Part shown: in pieces, positions 41,520 through 49,369 of the stretch
How positions within the stretch are numbered: position 1 is the first letter of the stretch
How the letters are laid out: each line of letters starts with the position of its first letter
Assembly: GCA_023428065.1 (NCBI GenBank)
Contig: JAEYZI010000004.1
Span: 1-64,000, forward strand
Direction: 5' to 3'
From: Actinomycetes bacterium
GTDB lineage: Bacteria; Actinomycetota; Actinomycetes; Actinomycetales; Microbacteriaceae
Length of the DNA: 64,000 bases
The notes under the pieces: model-generated
Told to the model about the DNA's origin: nothing
The model's input: the letters and a program-made list of their open reading frames with translations, nothing else
Databases searched by the model: none
Made by a program: the position numbers and the translations under genes

Positions 41520-42074
41520 CTACTGGGGTTCGAGTCCGAGGTCGGCGAGACGGATGGCGGCGAGATACGGATAGCCGGCGGCCTCGATGCGCTCCTGCGC
41601 TTCGGTGGCCCGATCGACGACGACGGCGACGGCCGCGATCTCGGCCCCGACCTTCTCGAGCGCCTCGATCGCCTTGAGGGGGGAGCCGCCCGTCGTGGAG
41701 GTGTCCTCGAGCACGATGACGCGCTTGCCCTCGAGGTCGGGCCCCTCGACCTGGCGGCCGCGTCCGTGGTCCTTCGGCTCCTTGCGCACGACGAAGGCGT
41801 CGTACGAGAGACCGCGCGCGGCGCCCTGGTGCAGCACGGCGGCCGCGATCGGGTCGGCGCCCATCGTGAGGCCGCCGACGGCGTCCACATCCGGGATCTC
41901 GGCGATGAGGTCGACCATGACCTGCCCGATGAGCGGCGCGACCCGGTGGTCGAGGCTCACCTTGCGCAGGTCGATGTAGTAGCTGGCCTTCTTGCCGCTC
42001 GTGAGCGTGAAGTCGCCGTGGAAGACGGCTTCGTTCCTGATGTGCTCGATGAGCTGGGTGCGGGCGTCGGTCAC
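41520..42074 (-). CDS. pyrE: Orotate phosphoribosyltransferase
   Basis: Adds ribose-5-phosphate from PRPP to orotate, giving OMP, in pyrimidine synthesis. 184 residues, the short form. FTLTSGKKASYYIDLRKVSLD is the substrate loop; VIVLEDTSTTGGSPLKAIEAL is the PRPP motif, with Thr-Ser where many family members have two Val. VVRKEPKDHGRGRQVEG is the flexible catalytic loop. The GTG at 42074 is preceded by TAGGCT, 7 nt away. It is divergent from the exonuclease III gene with only 55 bp between the start codons. Confidence 0.95.
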   Translation of the reverse strand: MTDARTQLIEHIRNEAVFHGDFTLTSGKKASYYIDLRKVSLDHRVAPLIGQVMVDLIAEIPDVDAVGGLTMGADPIAAAVLHQGAARGLSYDAFVVRKEPKDHGRGRQVEGPDLEGKRVIVLEDTSTTGGSPLKAIEALEKVGAEIAAVAVVVDRATEAQERIEAAGYPYLAAIRLADLGLEPQ

Positions 42075-42081
42075 GGCCTCC

Positions 42082-42087
42082 AGCCTA
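42082..42087 (-). promoter_or_regulatory. Leaderless -10 box of pyrE
   Basis: TAGGCT on the minus strand, 7 nt before the GTG. Its -35 region must overlap that of the exonuclease promoter 30 bp away. Confidence 0.65.
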
Positions 42088-42117
42088 GGGCGCGGTGTGA
42101 CGATCGGACGTCCCCGC

Positions 42118-42123
42118 TAGCGT
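42118..42123 (+). promoter_or_regulatory. Leaderless -10 box of xthA
   Basis: TAGCGT, 6 nt before the ATG at 42130. Confidence 0.65.
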
Positions 42124-42129
42124 TGCAGC

Positions 42130-42969
42130 ATGCGCATCGCGACCTGGAACATCAACTCGATCCGCAGCCGTCACGCGCGGGCGATCGACTGGATGCTGCG
42201 CGAGGACGTCGACGTCGTCGCGTTCCAGGAGATCAAGTGCACCGAGGCCCAGTTCCCGTTCGCCGCCTTCCAGGACGCCGGCTACGAGGTCGTGCTGCAC
42301 GGCCTCAACCAGTGGAACGGGGTCGCGATCGCCGCGCGGCACGCGATCGAGGATGTCGAGATCGGCTTCCCCGGTCAGCCCGGCTTCCTCAAGGGTCACG
42401 AGGGCACGGACGTGCCGATCGAGGCGCGCGCGATCGGCGCGACCGTGCAGGGCCTGCGCCTGTGGAGCCTGTACGTGCCGAACGGGCGCGCCCTCGGCGA
42501 CCCGCACTACGCCTACAAGCTCGACTGGCTCGCGACCCTCGCCGCCGACACCCGCGACTGGCTCGCCGCCGATCCCGAGCTCCCGCTCGCCCTCATGGGC
42601 GACTTCAACATCGCCCCCCTCGACTCGGACGTCGGCGACCCGTCGTTCGTCCCGGGCGTCTCGACCCACATCTCGCCCCCCGAGCGCGAGGCCTTCGCGG
42701 CGCTCGAGGCAGCGGGCCTCACGGACGTCGTGCGTCCCATCCGACCGGAGGGCTACACGTACTGGGACTACAAGCAGTTGCGCTTCCCGCGCAACGAGGG
42801 CCTGCGCATCGACTTCATCCTCGGGTCGAAGACGTTCGCCGACCGCGTCGTCGACGCCTCCATCCACCGCGAGGAGCGCAAGGGCGACGGCCCGAGCGAC
42901 CACGTGCCGGTCGTCGTCGACCTCGACCTCGGCGAGACCGACGACGACGACCGCCCGATGATCTTCTGA
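42130..42969 (+). CDS. xthA: Exodeoxyribonuclease III
   Basis: 279 residues. AP endonuclease and 3'-exonuclease of base-excision repair. MRIATWNINSIRSRHARAIDWM, FQEIKCTEAQFPFAAFQDAGY (metal-binding Glu), LMGDFNIAP and SDHVPVVVD (catalytic Asp-His) are the EEP-family signatures; WDYKQLRFPRNEGLRIDFIL is the XthA form. The ATG is 6 nt downstream from TAGCGT. The stop codon overlaps an inverted repeat shared with the convergent RidA-like gene. Confidence 0.95.
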   Translation: MRIATWNINSIRSRHARAIDWMLREDVDVVAFQEIKCTEAQFPFAAFQDAGYEVVLHGLNQWNGVAIAARHAIEDVEIGFPGQPGFLKGHEGTDVPIEARAIGATVQGLRLWSLYVPNGRALGDPHYAYKLDWLATLAADTRDWLAADPELPLALMGDFNIAPLDSDVGDPSFVPGVSTHISPPEREAFAALEAAGLTDVVRPIRPEGYTYWDYKQLRFPRNEGLRIDFILGSKTFADRVVDASIHREERKGDGPSDHVPVVVDLDLGETDDDDRPMIF

Positions 42970-42978
42970 CGCCGTCAG
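42966..42978. terminator. Short palindrome covering both stop codons
   Basis: CTGACG-C-CGTCAG: the TGA of xthA is at 42967-42969 and the TGA of the convergent gene at 42975-42977. As a hairpin it is too short for a classical terminator. Confidence 0.35.
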
Positions 42979-43364
42979 GGGGCGGGGATCGCGGCGATCG
43001 CCTCGATCTCGACGAGCACTCCCGGGCGCGACGGAGGCACCGCGATGACGGTGACGGCGGTACGCGCGCTCCACTCGGCGGCGGATGCCGCGTACGCCTC
43101 GTTCGGGTCGACGCCCGTCGTGAGGTAGATCGTGAGTCTCGCGACGTTCTCGGGACCCGTGCCGGCCGCCGCGAGCACGGCCTTCACGTTGCGGAGGGCC
43201 TGGGTGGTCTGCGCCCCGAGGCCCTCGAGCAGGGTGCCCTCGGCATCGATGCCGTTCTGGCCGCCCACGTAGAGCACGGGGCCGGGGGGAAGGATCATGC
43301 CCTGCGCGAACGCGGGGCTCGTGGGGATGTCCGGAGGGTCGACGGGGATCACGGTGTCGGTCAT
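42975..43364 (-). CDS. RidA/YjgF-family protein
   Basis: 129 residues. FAQGMILPPGPVLYVGGQNGIDAEG, LRNVKAVLAAAGTGPENVARLTIYLTT and RTAVTVIAVPPSRPGVLVEIEAIAAI match the RidA trimer family. The Arg of RTAVTVIA and the Glu of VEIEAIA are the residues that bind the imine/carboxylate in deaminating members, so imine hydrolysis is plausible. Cytoplasmic. Start ATG at 43364 follows CAGACT by 7 nt. It is followed on the same strand by nothing; upstream is an SDR gene with 68 bp between. Confidence 0.88.
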   Translation of the reverse strand: MTDTVIPVDPPDIPTSPAFAQGMILPPGPVLYVGGQNGIDAEGTLLEGLGAQTTQALRNVKAVLAAAGTGPENVARLTIYLTTGVDPNEAYAASAAEWSARTAVTVIAVPPSRPGVLVEIEAIAAIPAP

Positions 43365-43371
43365 GCGGGGC

Positions 43372-43377
43372 AGTCTG
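43372..43377 (-). promoter_or_regulatory. Putative leaderless -10 box
   Basis: CAGACT on the minus strand, 7 nt before the ATG at 43364; the same hexamer and spacing precede the DUF1304 gene at 63228. Confidence 0.4.
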
Positions 43378-43432
43378 CTCCCGCCCGCCGACACCGTCCA
43401 CCCCCCGTCGACAGGATGGCCGCCGCGAGTGC

Positions 43433-44194
43433 TCAGAGCCGCTGGCCGCCCGACGCCTCGATGCGCTGACCGGTGACCCACGCCATCCGCGGGTCGAGGA
43501 TGCCGGCCATCGCCGCCCCGATGTCGTCGGGCTCGCCGACCCGGCCGAGCGCGACGGTCTCTCCGATGTGGGCCCGCATCTGCGGGTTGTCGCGCACGAC
43601 GCCGCCCGAGAAGTCGGTGGCCGTGGCGCCGGGGGCGATCGCGTTGACGCGGATGCCGCGCGGCCCGAGCTCCTCGGCGAGGTACCTGGTCCACACCTCG
43701 ATCGCGCCCTTCATCGACGCGTACACGGATGCCGTGGGGTTCGCGATGAAGCGCGTGAGGCCCGTCGACACGTTGAGGATCGCGCCGCCGTCGGCGAGCA
43801 GCGGGGCGAGCTGCTGGGTGAGCAGCACGACGCCCGTGAAGTGAACGGCGACGAGCGCGTCGATCGTGGCGCGATCGACCGTGGCGAGAGTCGTCGAGCC
43901 CGAGAAGCCCGCGTTGTTGACGAGGGCGTCGACGTCGTCGCGGCCCCACGTCTCGCGCAGCACGGAACGCAGCCGCTCGACGAAGGCGGGGAAGCCGTCC
44001 GGCTCGCTCGTGTCGAGCTGCAGGGCGACGGCCGTGCGGCCGCGGGATGCGACCTCGTCGACGACCGCGGCCGCGGCATCCGCCTCGGCGCGGTAGGTGA
44101 GGACGACGTCGGAGCCGGCCTCGGTGAGGGCGAGGGCGGCGGAGCGGCCGATGCCGCGCGAGCCGCCCGTGATGAGAGTGATGCGTTCGTTCAT
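43433..44194 (-). CDS. SDR-family oxidoreductase (FabG-like)
   Basis: 253 residues, classical SDR length. TGGSRGIGRSAALAL near the N-terminus (NADP-type), LVNNAGFSG at about 95, a Ser-Tyr-Lys set where the Ser is in ILNVSTG and YASMKGA supplies Tyr and Lys; C-terminal GEPDDIGAAMAGILDPRMAWVTGQRIEASGG is the cofactor-lid region. Substrate unknown. It is divergent from an XRE regulator of the MmyB-like type, a pairing seen often in actinobacteria, which suggests that the regulator represses or activates this gene through the 15-bp palindrome between them. Confidence 0.9.
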   Translation of the reverse strand: MNERITLITGGSRGIGRSAALALTEAGSDVVLTYRAEADAAAAVVDEVASRGRTAVALQLDTSEPDGFPAFVERLRSVLRETWGRDDVDALVNNAGFSGSTTLATVDRATIDALVAVHFTGVVLLTQQLAPLLADGGAILNVSTGLTRFIANPTASVYASMKGAIEVWTRYLAEELGPRGIRVNAIAPGATATDFSGGVVRDNPQMRAHIGETVALGRVGEPDDIGAAMAGILDPRMAWVTGQRIEASGGQRL

Positions 44195-44244
44195 GCCTCC
44201 AGGCTCGGCGGAGCGCGGAAGGGCATCCAGGCCCCGCTCATCGG

Positions 44245-44259
44245 GGGATCGACGATCCC
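44245..44259. promoter_or_regulatory. 15-bp perfect palindrome, candidate operator
   Basis: GGGATCG-A-CGATCCC, midway between the divergent SDR (start 44194) and XRE regulator (start 44295) genes. Confidence 0.6.
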
Positions 44260-44294
44260 TGGCTCGCGGGAGGGCACGGGGGGAGGATGGCCGC

Positions 44295-45137
44295 ATGGAT
44301 CGCGAACGGCTCGCCGAGTTCCTGCGGCACCGCCGCGAGGCGCTGCGCCCCGAGGACGTCGGACTCACGCACGGCCCCCGCCGCCGCACCCCCGGGCTGC
44401 GCCGCGAGGAGGTCGCGCAGCTTGCGGGCATCTCGACCGACTACCTGGGCCGCCTCGAGCAGGCGCGCGGACCGCAGCCCTCCACGCAGGTGCTGGGCGC
44501 CCTCGCCCGCGCCCTCCGACTCGGCACGGATGAACGCGACCATCTGTTCCGGCTGGCCGGCTACCCCGCCCCCGAGCGCGGACCGGGCAGCACGCACGTC
44601 TCGCCCGCCCTCCTGCGCATCCTCGACCGCCTCGCCGACACCCCCGCCCAGGTCGTGAGCGACTTGGGCGAGACCCTCGCGCAGACCGCGCCCGCGAAGG
44701 CCCTGCTGGGCGACATGGAGGCGCGCGCGGGCCTCGAGCGCTTCACCGTCTACCGCTGGTTCGCCGACCCGGCCTCGCGCGACATCTACGTCGCCGAGGA
44801 CCACCCGGTTCACGAACGCGTCTTCGTGGCCGAGCTGCGGGCGGCATCCGCCCGAACGGACGAGGGTTCCCGCGCGGCCGAGGTCGTGCGGGCACTGCTC
44901 GCGGCGAGCCCGCAGTTCGCGGCGCGATGGGCCGAGCTCGAGGTCGCGGCGAAGCACCCGCGCACGAAGCGCTTCGCCCACCCGGAGCTCGGGGTGATGA
45001 CGCTCGACTGCCAGACCCTGCTCGACACCGACACGGGCCAGCGGCTGCTCGTCTTCACGGCCGCTCCCGGCAGCCCCGACGCCGAGAAGCTCGCCCTGCT
45101 CGCGGTGATCGGCACGCAGAACTTCGCGGCCGGCTGA
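44295..45137 (+). CDS. XRE-family regulator with MmyB-like ligand-binding domain
   Basis: 280 residues. N-terminal HTH at about 10-85 (EFLRHRREALRPEDVGLTHG, RTPGLRREEVAQLAGISTDYLGRLEQARGPQPSTQVLGALARAL), with the PGLRREEVAxLAG segment that marks MmyB-like proteins. C-terminal domain about 110-270 is PAS-like (PAQVVSDLGETLAQTAPAKALLGD, YRWFADPASRDIYVAEDHPVHERVFVAELRA) and binds a hydrophobic ligand in related structures. Likely controls the divergent SDR gene. The start ATG 44295 follows GGAGGAT-type sequence that could be either a ribosome site or a weak -10. Confidence 0.9.
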   Translation: MDRERLAEFLRHRREALRPEDVGLTHGPRRRTPGLRREEVAQLAGISTDYLGRLEQARGPQPSTQVLGALARALRLGTDERDHLFRLAGYPAPERGPGSTHVSPALLRILDRLADTPAQVVSDLGETLAQTAPAKALLGDMEARAGLERFTVYRWFADPASRDIYVAEDHPVHERVFVAELRAASARTDEGSRAAEVVRALLAASPQFAARWAELEVAAKHPRTKRFAHPELGVMTLDCQTLLDTDTGQRLLVFTAAPGSPDAEKLALLAVIGTQNFAAG

Positions 45138-45186
45138 CCCGGCGCTCGCCCGGCGCGCCGTCCCGGGGACCCGCATCGCCGGATGA

Positions 45187-45203
45187 CGGGATGTTGCATC
45201 CCG
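45187..45203. promoter_or_regulatory. 17-bp inverted repeat upstream of the monooxygenase genes
   Basis: CGGGATG-TTG-CATCCCG, perfect 7-bp arms. A related TTGCACC follows 10 bp further. It lies about 90 bp before the ATG at 45293, a plausible regulator site; as hairpin it could also end the XRE gene 50 bp upstream. Confidence 0.45.
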
Positions 45204-45292
45204 TGTCGTCGTATTGCACCGCGCATCGACGGGACCGGCGTGACCGGGGAGCATGACGGGGCGAACCCGTCGTCGACCCCGAGAGCCCCACC

Positions 45293-46522
45293 ATGAGCAG
45301 CACGACCAGCCCATCCGTCCTCCCCCGCGCACCGTGGGCGGGCACCGCATCCGCCGACGAGCTCACGCACTGGCGCGCCGTCGCCGAGCAGGTCGCCGAC
45401 GAACTGCGGCCCGGCGCACTCGAGCGCGACCGCACAGGAGACCCGCGCGCGGCCCTCGAGGCGCTGCGGGCATCCGGGCTCGCCAACCTCGCGGTGCCCC
45501 TGGAGTACGGCGGCCACGGCGCCCACTGGGAGACGGCCTTCGACGTCGTCCGCGCGGTGTCGCGCGCCGACGCGTCGCTCGGCCAGATCCTCGGCTACCA
45601 CTACCTCAACCAGGCGTGCGTGGCCTTCTACGGCGAACCGGCGCGACGCGAGCGCTGGTATCGCGCCTCGGCCGAGAGGAACCTGTTCTGGAGCGACGCG
45701 TTCAACCCCGTGAGCCCCGAGTTGTCGTTGGTCGCCGACGGCGACGGCTACCTGCTGAACGGCGTCAAGCGCTTCGCGACCGGGGCGGCCGCGACCGACG
45801 TCGTCATCTCGGGCGCGATCGCCGAGGGCGGCCCCTCCGACGGCGAACTCGTCGTCTTCGCGTTCGAGTCGCGCCGGCCGGGCGTCGAGCACCCCGACGA
45901 TTGGGACCACCTGGGTCAGCGGGCTTCGGCGAGCGGCTCCATCCGCTTCACGGACGTGCGGATCGCCGACGACGACGTCATCGGCGTCGACCACGACGAG
46001 CCCTTCGCCTCGCTCGTGACGCCCGGCGTGCAGCTGCTGCTCGCGAACGTCTACCTCGCGGGCGCCCAGGCCGCGCTCGAGAGGGCGCGCGAGATCGTGC
46101 TCGCCCGCCCCAACGCGTGGTTTCTCGCGGGCGTCGACCGCTACGCCGACGACCCCACGGTGCACCGCGTGCTCGGCGAGCTCGTCGCCCAGACGGTCGC
46201 GGTCGAGGCGCTCGCCGACCGTCTCGCGCGGCGGTTCGACGAGGCGGTCGCCCGCGGCGCGGACACGACGGCCGAGGACCGTGGCCGCATCGAGGTCGAG
46301 ATCGCCGCCCTCAAGGTGGCGTCGACCCGTGCGGCGCTCGAGGTCACCTCGCGCGTCTTCGAGGTGACGGGCGCCTCCGCCACCGCGAACCGCGTCGGAC
46401 TCGACCTGTTCTGGCGGAACGTGCGCACCTACACGCTGCACGATCCCGTCGACTACAAGTCGATCGAGGTCGGTGCGCACTACCTCGACGGCCGCCTCCA
46501 GCCCGTCTCCCTCTACACCTGA
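45293..46522 (+). CDS. Acyl-CoA-dehydrogenase-fold flavin monooxygenase (DszC/SfnB-like)
   Basis: 409 residues. Three-domain acyl-CoA dehydrogenase fold: helical N-domain (VAEQVADELRPGALERDR...ANLAVPLEYGGHG), GYHYLNQACVAF, beta-domain (NLFWSDAFNP, GYLLNGVKRFATGAAATDVVISGA) and C-domain ending RNVRTYTLHDPVDYKSIEVG. The last motif, with HDPV and no catalytic Glu, is that of FMN-dependent monooxygenases such as DszC and SfnB, not of true dehydrogenases. They oxidise sulfur or aromatic compounds with FMNH2 from a separate reductase. No reductase is encoded here. The next gene overlaps by one base. Confidence 0.85.
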   Translation: MSSTTSPSVLPRAPWAGTASADELTHWRAVAEQVADELRPGALERDRTGDPRAALEALRASGLANLAVPLEYGGHGAHWETAFDVVRAVSRADASLGQILGYHYLNQACVAFYGEPARRERWYRASAERNLFWSDAFNPVSPELSLVADGDGYLLNGVKRFATGAAATDVVISGAIAEGGPSDGELVVFAFESRRPGVEHPDDWDHLGQRASASGSIRFTDVRIADDDVIGVDHDEPFASLVTPGVQLLLANVYLAGAQAALERAREIVLARPNAWFLAGVDRYADDPTVHRVLGELVAQTVAVEALADRLARRFDEAVARGADTTAEDRGRIEVEIAALKVASTRAALEVTSRVFEVTGASATANRVGLDLFWRNVRTYTLHDPVDYKSIEVGAHYLDGRLQPVSLYT

Positions 46523-47700
46523 TGGGCGGGGTCCAGGAGGCGATCGCGCGCATCCGCGAGGGTGCCGTCGACCGCGAACGCGACCGGGTGCTGCCCTTCG
46601 AGCAGCTCGATCTGCTGCGCGAGGCGGGCCTCCCCGCCTTGCGCGTGCCGGCAGAGGCGGGCGGAGCCGGGGAGGACCTCGTGGCCCTCGCGGGCACGCT
46701 CGTCGACCTCGCGGCAGCCGACCCCAACGTGCCGCAGGCGCTGCGTGGGCACGTCGCGTTCGTGGAGGACCGCCTGTGGGCGCCCGACGGCCCGGATCGG
46801 GACCGCTGGCTCGCGCGCTTCACGGCGGGCGAGCTCGTGGGCAACGCCGTGACCGAGATCGGCAACGTGACCCTCGGCGCCGTGTCGACGCGGCTGGAGG
46901 CGACCCCCGAGGGCGGTTACACGATCACCGGCACCAAGTACTACACGACGGGCAGCATCTTCGCGGACTGGATCGACGCCAACGCCCTGCGCCCGGACGG
47001 CGTCGAGGTCGCCGCGCTCGTGCGGCGCGACCAGCCGGGGGTGACCGTCACGGACGACTGGGACGGCTTCGGCCAGCGCCTCACCGGCAGCGGCACGACC
47101 GTCTTCGACGGCGCGCGCGTGGCGGCCGCCGACGTCTTCGATTTCGCCACCCGCTTCCCGTACCAGACCGCGCTCTACCAGCTCGTGCTCGTCGCCGTGC
47201 TCGCGGGCATCGCGCAGGAGGCCGAGCGTGACGCCGTGCACGAGCTGCGCACGCGCGCCCGCGTGTACAGCCACGGCGCCGCATCCGAGAGCCGCCGCGA
47301 CCCGCAGCTGCTCGAGATCGTCGGGCGCCTCTCGGCCACGACCGCCGCCACGCGCGCGATCACGCTCGACGCCGCCCGTGTCGTGCAGCTCGCGGCGGAT
47401 GCGCGCGGTGCCGACCCCGAGACGATCGCCGCCCGAAAGCGGGATGCCGAGCTCGCCGTGTCCCGCGCCCAGGTGAGCGTCACCGAGCTCGCCCTGCGGC
47501 AGGCGACCGCGCTCTTCGACGTGCTCGGCGCATCCGCCACGAGCAGCGCCCGCGACCTCGACCGGCACTGGCGCAACGCCCGCACCGTCGCGTCGCACAA
47601 CCCCGTCGCCTTCAAGGCACGCATCGTGGGCGACGCCGTCGTCAACGACGCCGAGCCGCCCTACGAGTGGTACGTGGGCGTGCCGCCGAAGGCGTCCTGA
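46522..47700 (+). CDS. Second acyl-CoA-dehydrogenase-fold flavin monooxygenase
   Basis: 392 residues, paralogous to the previous protein. Shorter N-domain (QEAIARIREGAVDRERDRVLPFEQLDLLREAGLPALRVPAEAGG), beta-domain with GNAVTEIGNVTLGAVSTRL and GYTITGTKYYTTGSIFADWI, and a C-domain ending RHWRNARTVASHNPVAFKARIVGD: HNPV stands where the partner has HDPV. Again no dehydrogenase-type Glu. It may form a hetero-oligomer with the first protein or act on a product of it; the TGATG junction supports equimolar expression. Substrate unknown. Confidence 0.83.
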   Translation: MGGVQEAIARIREGAVDRERDRVLPFEQLDLLREAGLPALRVPAEAGGAGEDLVALAGTLVDLAAADPNVPQALRGHVAFVEDRLWAPDGPDRDRWLARFTAGELVGNAVTEIGNVTLGAVSTRLEATPEGGYTITGTKYYTTGSIFADWIDANALRPDGVEVAALVRRDQPGVTVTDDWDGFGQRLTGSGTTVFDGARVAAADVFDFATRFPYQTALYQLVLVAVLAGIAQEAERDAVHELRTRARVYSHGAASESRRDPQLLEIVGRLSATTAATRAITLDAARVVQLAADARGADPETIAARKRDAELAVSRAQVSVTELALRQATALFDVLGASATSSARDLDRHWRNARTVASHNPVAFKARIVGDAVVNDAEPPYEWYVGVPPKAS

Positions 47701-47721
47701 ACGCCGCATTCCGCCATACGG

Positions 47722-47772
47722 CGTCACACAGACGACACCGTCCGTAACGCCGCGTCGCGGCCCGTCACACAG
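47722..47772 (+). repeat. Direct repeat CGTCACACAG, 41-bp spacing
   Basis: CGTCACACAG at 47722-47731 and 47763-47772, four helical turns apart, upstream of the -10 of the permease gene. The first copy touches an inverted repeat ACGCCG (47701-47706) with CGGCGT (47719-47724) that directly follows the previous stop codon and may be a terminator. Confidence 0.45.
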
Positions 47773-47797
47773 CATCCGCGGGGCCTGGTCGCCGCGA

Positions 47798-47803
47798 TAG
47801 CGT
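47798..47803 (+). promoter_or_regulatory. Putative -10 box of the permease gene
   Basis: TAGCGT; transcript would have a leader of about 55 nt with GAAGGACC as ribosome site before the ATG. Confidence 0.4.
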
Positions 47804-47865
47804 GCCGCATCCGCGTCGCGGAGAACCGCACACCCCCCCGATCTGAACCCCCCGAAGGACCACCC

Positions 47866-49326
47866 ATGACCACGACCACAACGGCCCCCGCCGAGTCCTC
47901 CACCTCCGACGGCGAGGGCGCGCCGGAACGCGCATCCGTCGGCAAGCTGCGCGGCTCGCTCGGCGTCGCCAGCATCGTCTTCATCGTCGTCGCGGCGGCC
48001 TCGCCGCTCGGCGTCATCGGCGGTCCCGTGCCGCTCGGCATCGCGTTCGGCAACGGGGCGGGCTTCCCTGCGACCTACCTCGTCGTCACGGGCGTGCTGC
48101 TGCTTTTCGCGGTGGGCTTCACGGCCGCGACGCCGTACGTCCGCAGCGCTGGTGCGTTCTACGCCTACGTCGACAAGGGCATCGGACGGGGCGCCGGTCT
48201 CGGCACGGCGTTCTCGGCCCTGCTGTCGTACCTCGTGCTCGAGGCGGGGGTCTTCGGCCTCTTCGGCCCGGGCCTCGACAGCCTCCTGCAGTCCTACGGG
48301 CTGCCCGCGGTGCCGTGGTGGGCGTACGCGGCCGTCGGCTTCGTCGTCGTCTCCGCCCTCGCCTACTTCAACATCGAGCTCTCCGGCCGCGTGCTCGCCG
48401 TGCTGCTCATCGGCGAGGTGCTCATCGTGCTCGCCCTCGATGCCGCCGTGATCTTCTCGGGCGGCGGCCCGGAGGGGTTCTCGAACGGCCTCCTCACCCC
48501 CGCCGAGATCGTGTCGGGCGCGCCCGGCTTCGCGATCCTCTTCGCCATCCTGAGCTTCATCGGCTTCGAGGCGACCGCGGTGTTCCGCGACGAGGCGAAG
48601 GACCCGGATCGCACGATCCCGCGCGCCACCTACATCGCGCTCATCTCGATCGGCGTCTTCTACGCGCTGTCGAGCTGGGCCCTCATCAGCGGCGTCGGCC
48701 AGAGCGCCGTCGTCGAAGCGGCCGCGGGCAACCCCGGTGGCATCCTCGCCGACACCACCGAGCGGTACCTCGGCACCGTGGGCGGCCACATCATCCAGGT
48801 GCTGTTCGTCACGAGCCTGTTCGCGTGCATCCTGTCGTTCCACAACATCTCGACGCGCTACTTCTACTCGCTCGCCCGCAAGGGGGTGCTCGCGCGACCG
48901 CTCGGGATCGCGCACGCGCGCTACGGATCGCCGTCTCGTGCGTCGATCGTGACGGCCGCGATCGTGGGCGTGCTCACCGTCGCCGCGGTCGTGCTGCAGC
49001 TCGACCCGATCACGCAGTTCTACACGTGGCTCGGCGGCGTCTCGTCGGTCGGTTTCGTCCTGCTGCTCGTGCTCACGACGGCGTCGGTCATCGGCATCTT
49101 CCGCAGGGAGTCGCACGACGTGAGCGTGTGGCGTCGGCTCGTCGCCCCCGTGCTCGCGCTCGTCGGCCTGCTCGGCTTCTTCGCGGTCATCCTGCTCAAC
49201 CTGCCGGTGCTCGTCGGCGAGGAGGGCTACGGCCCGTTCTCCGTCGGCGTTCTCGTGCTGCTCGCACTCGCGTTCGCAGCCGGCCCGATCGTCGGGCGGC
49301 TGCGGAAGGGCTCCGCGCTCGACTGA
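47866..49326 (+). CDS. APC-superfamily amino acid permease
   Basis: 486 residues, 12 spans. After a polar tail (1-35) comes LGVASIVFIVVAAASPLGVIGGPVPLGIAFGNGAG, the first-span GxG-type unwound region of APC transporters; FAILSFIGFEATAVFRDEAKDPDRTIPRATYIAL is the conserved span-6 to loop motif; FACILSFHNISTRYFYSLARKGVLARPLG is span 8. Imports an amino acid or amine with protons; the substrate is unknown. It follows the two flavin monooxygenase genes after 165 bp with its own promoter, so a common pathway is possible but not shown. Confidence 0.9.
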   Translation: MTTTTTAPAESSTSDGEGAPERASVGKLRGSLGVASIVFIVVAAASPLGVIGGPVPLGIAFGNGAGFPATYLVVTGVLLLFAVGFTAATPYVRSAGAFYAYVDKGIGRGAGLGTAFSALLSYLVLEAGVFGLFGPGLDSLLQSYGLPAVPWWAYAAVGFVVVSALAYFNIELSGRVLAVLLIGEVLIVLALDAAVIFSGGGPEGFSNGLLTPAEIVSGAPGFAILFAILSFIGFEATAVFRDEAKDPDRTIPRATYIALISIGVFYALSSWALISGVGQSAVVEAAAGNPGGILADTTERYLGTVGGHIIQVLFVTSLFACILSFHNISTRYFYSLARKGVLARPLGIAHARYGSPSRASIVTAAIVGVLTVAAVVLQLDPITQFYTWLGGVSSVGFVLLLVLTTASVIGIFRRESHDVSVWRRLVAPVLALVGLLGFFAVILLNLPVLVGEEGYGPFSVGVLVLLALAFAAGPIVGRLRKGSALD

Positions 49327-49357
49327 TCTCGCTCTGGCCTCCGGGGGGCGCGTCACC

Positions 49358-49363
49358 TAGTCT
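49358..49363 (+). promoter_or_regulatory. Leaderless -10 box
   Basis: TAGTCT, 6 nt before the GTG at 49370. Confidence 0.6.
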
Positions 49364-49369
49364 GGCGGC

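Noticed and set aside
45293..47700. Fatty-acid beta-oxidation genes (acyl-CoA dehydrogenases)
   Set aside because: The catalytic Glu and C-terminal dehydrogenase motif are missing and HDPV/HNPV motifs are present; no hydratase, thiolase or ligase gene is nearby.
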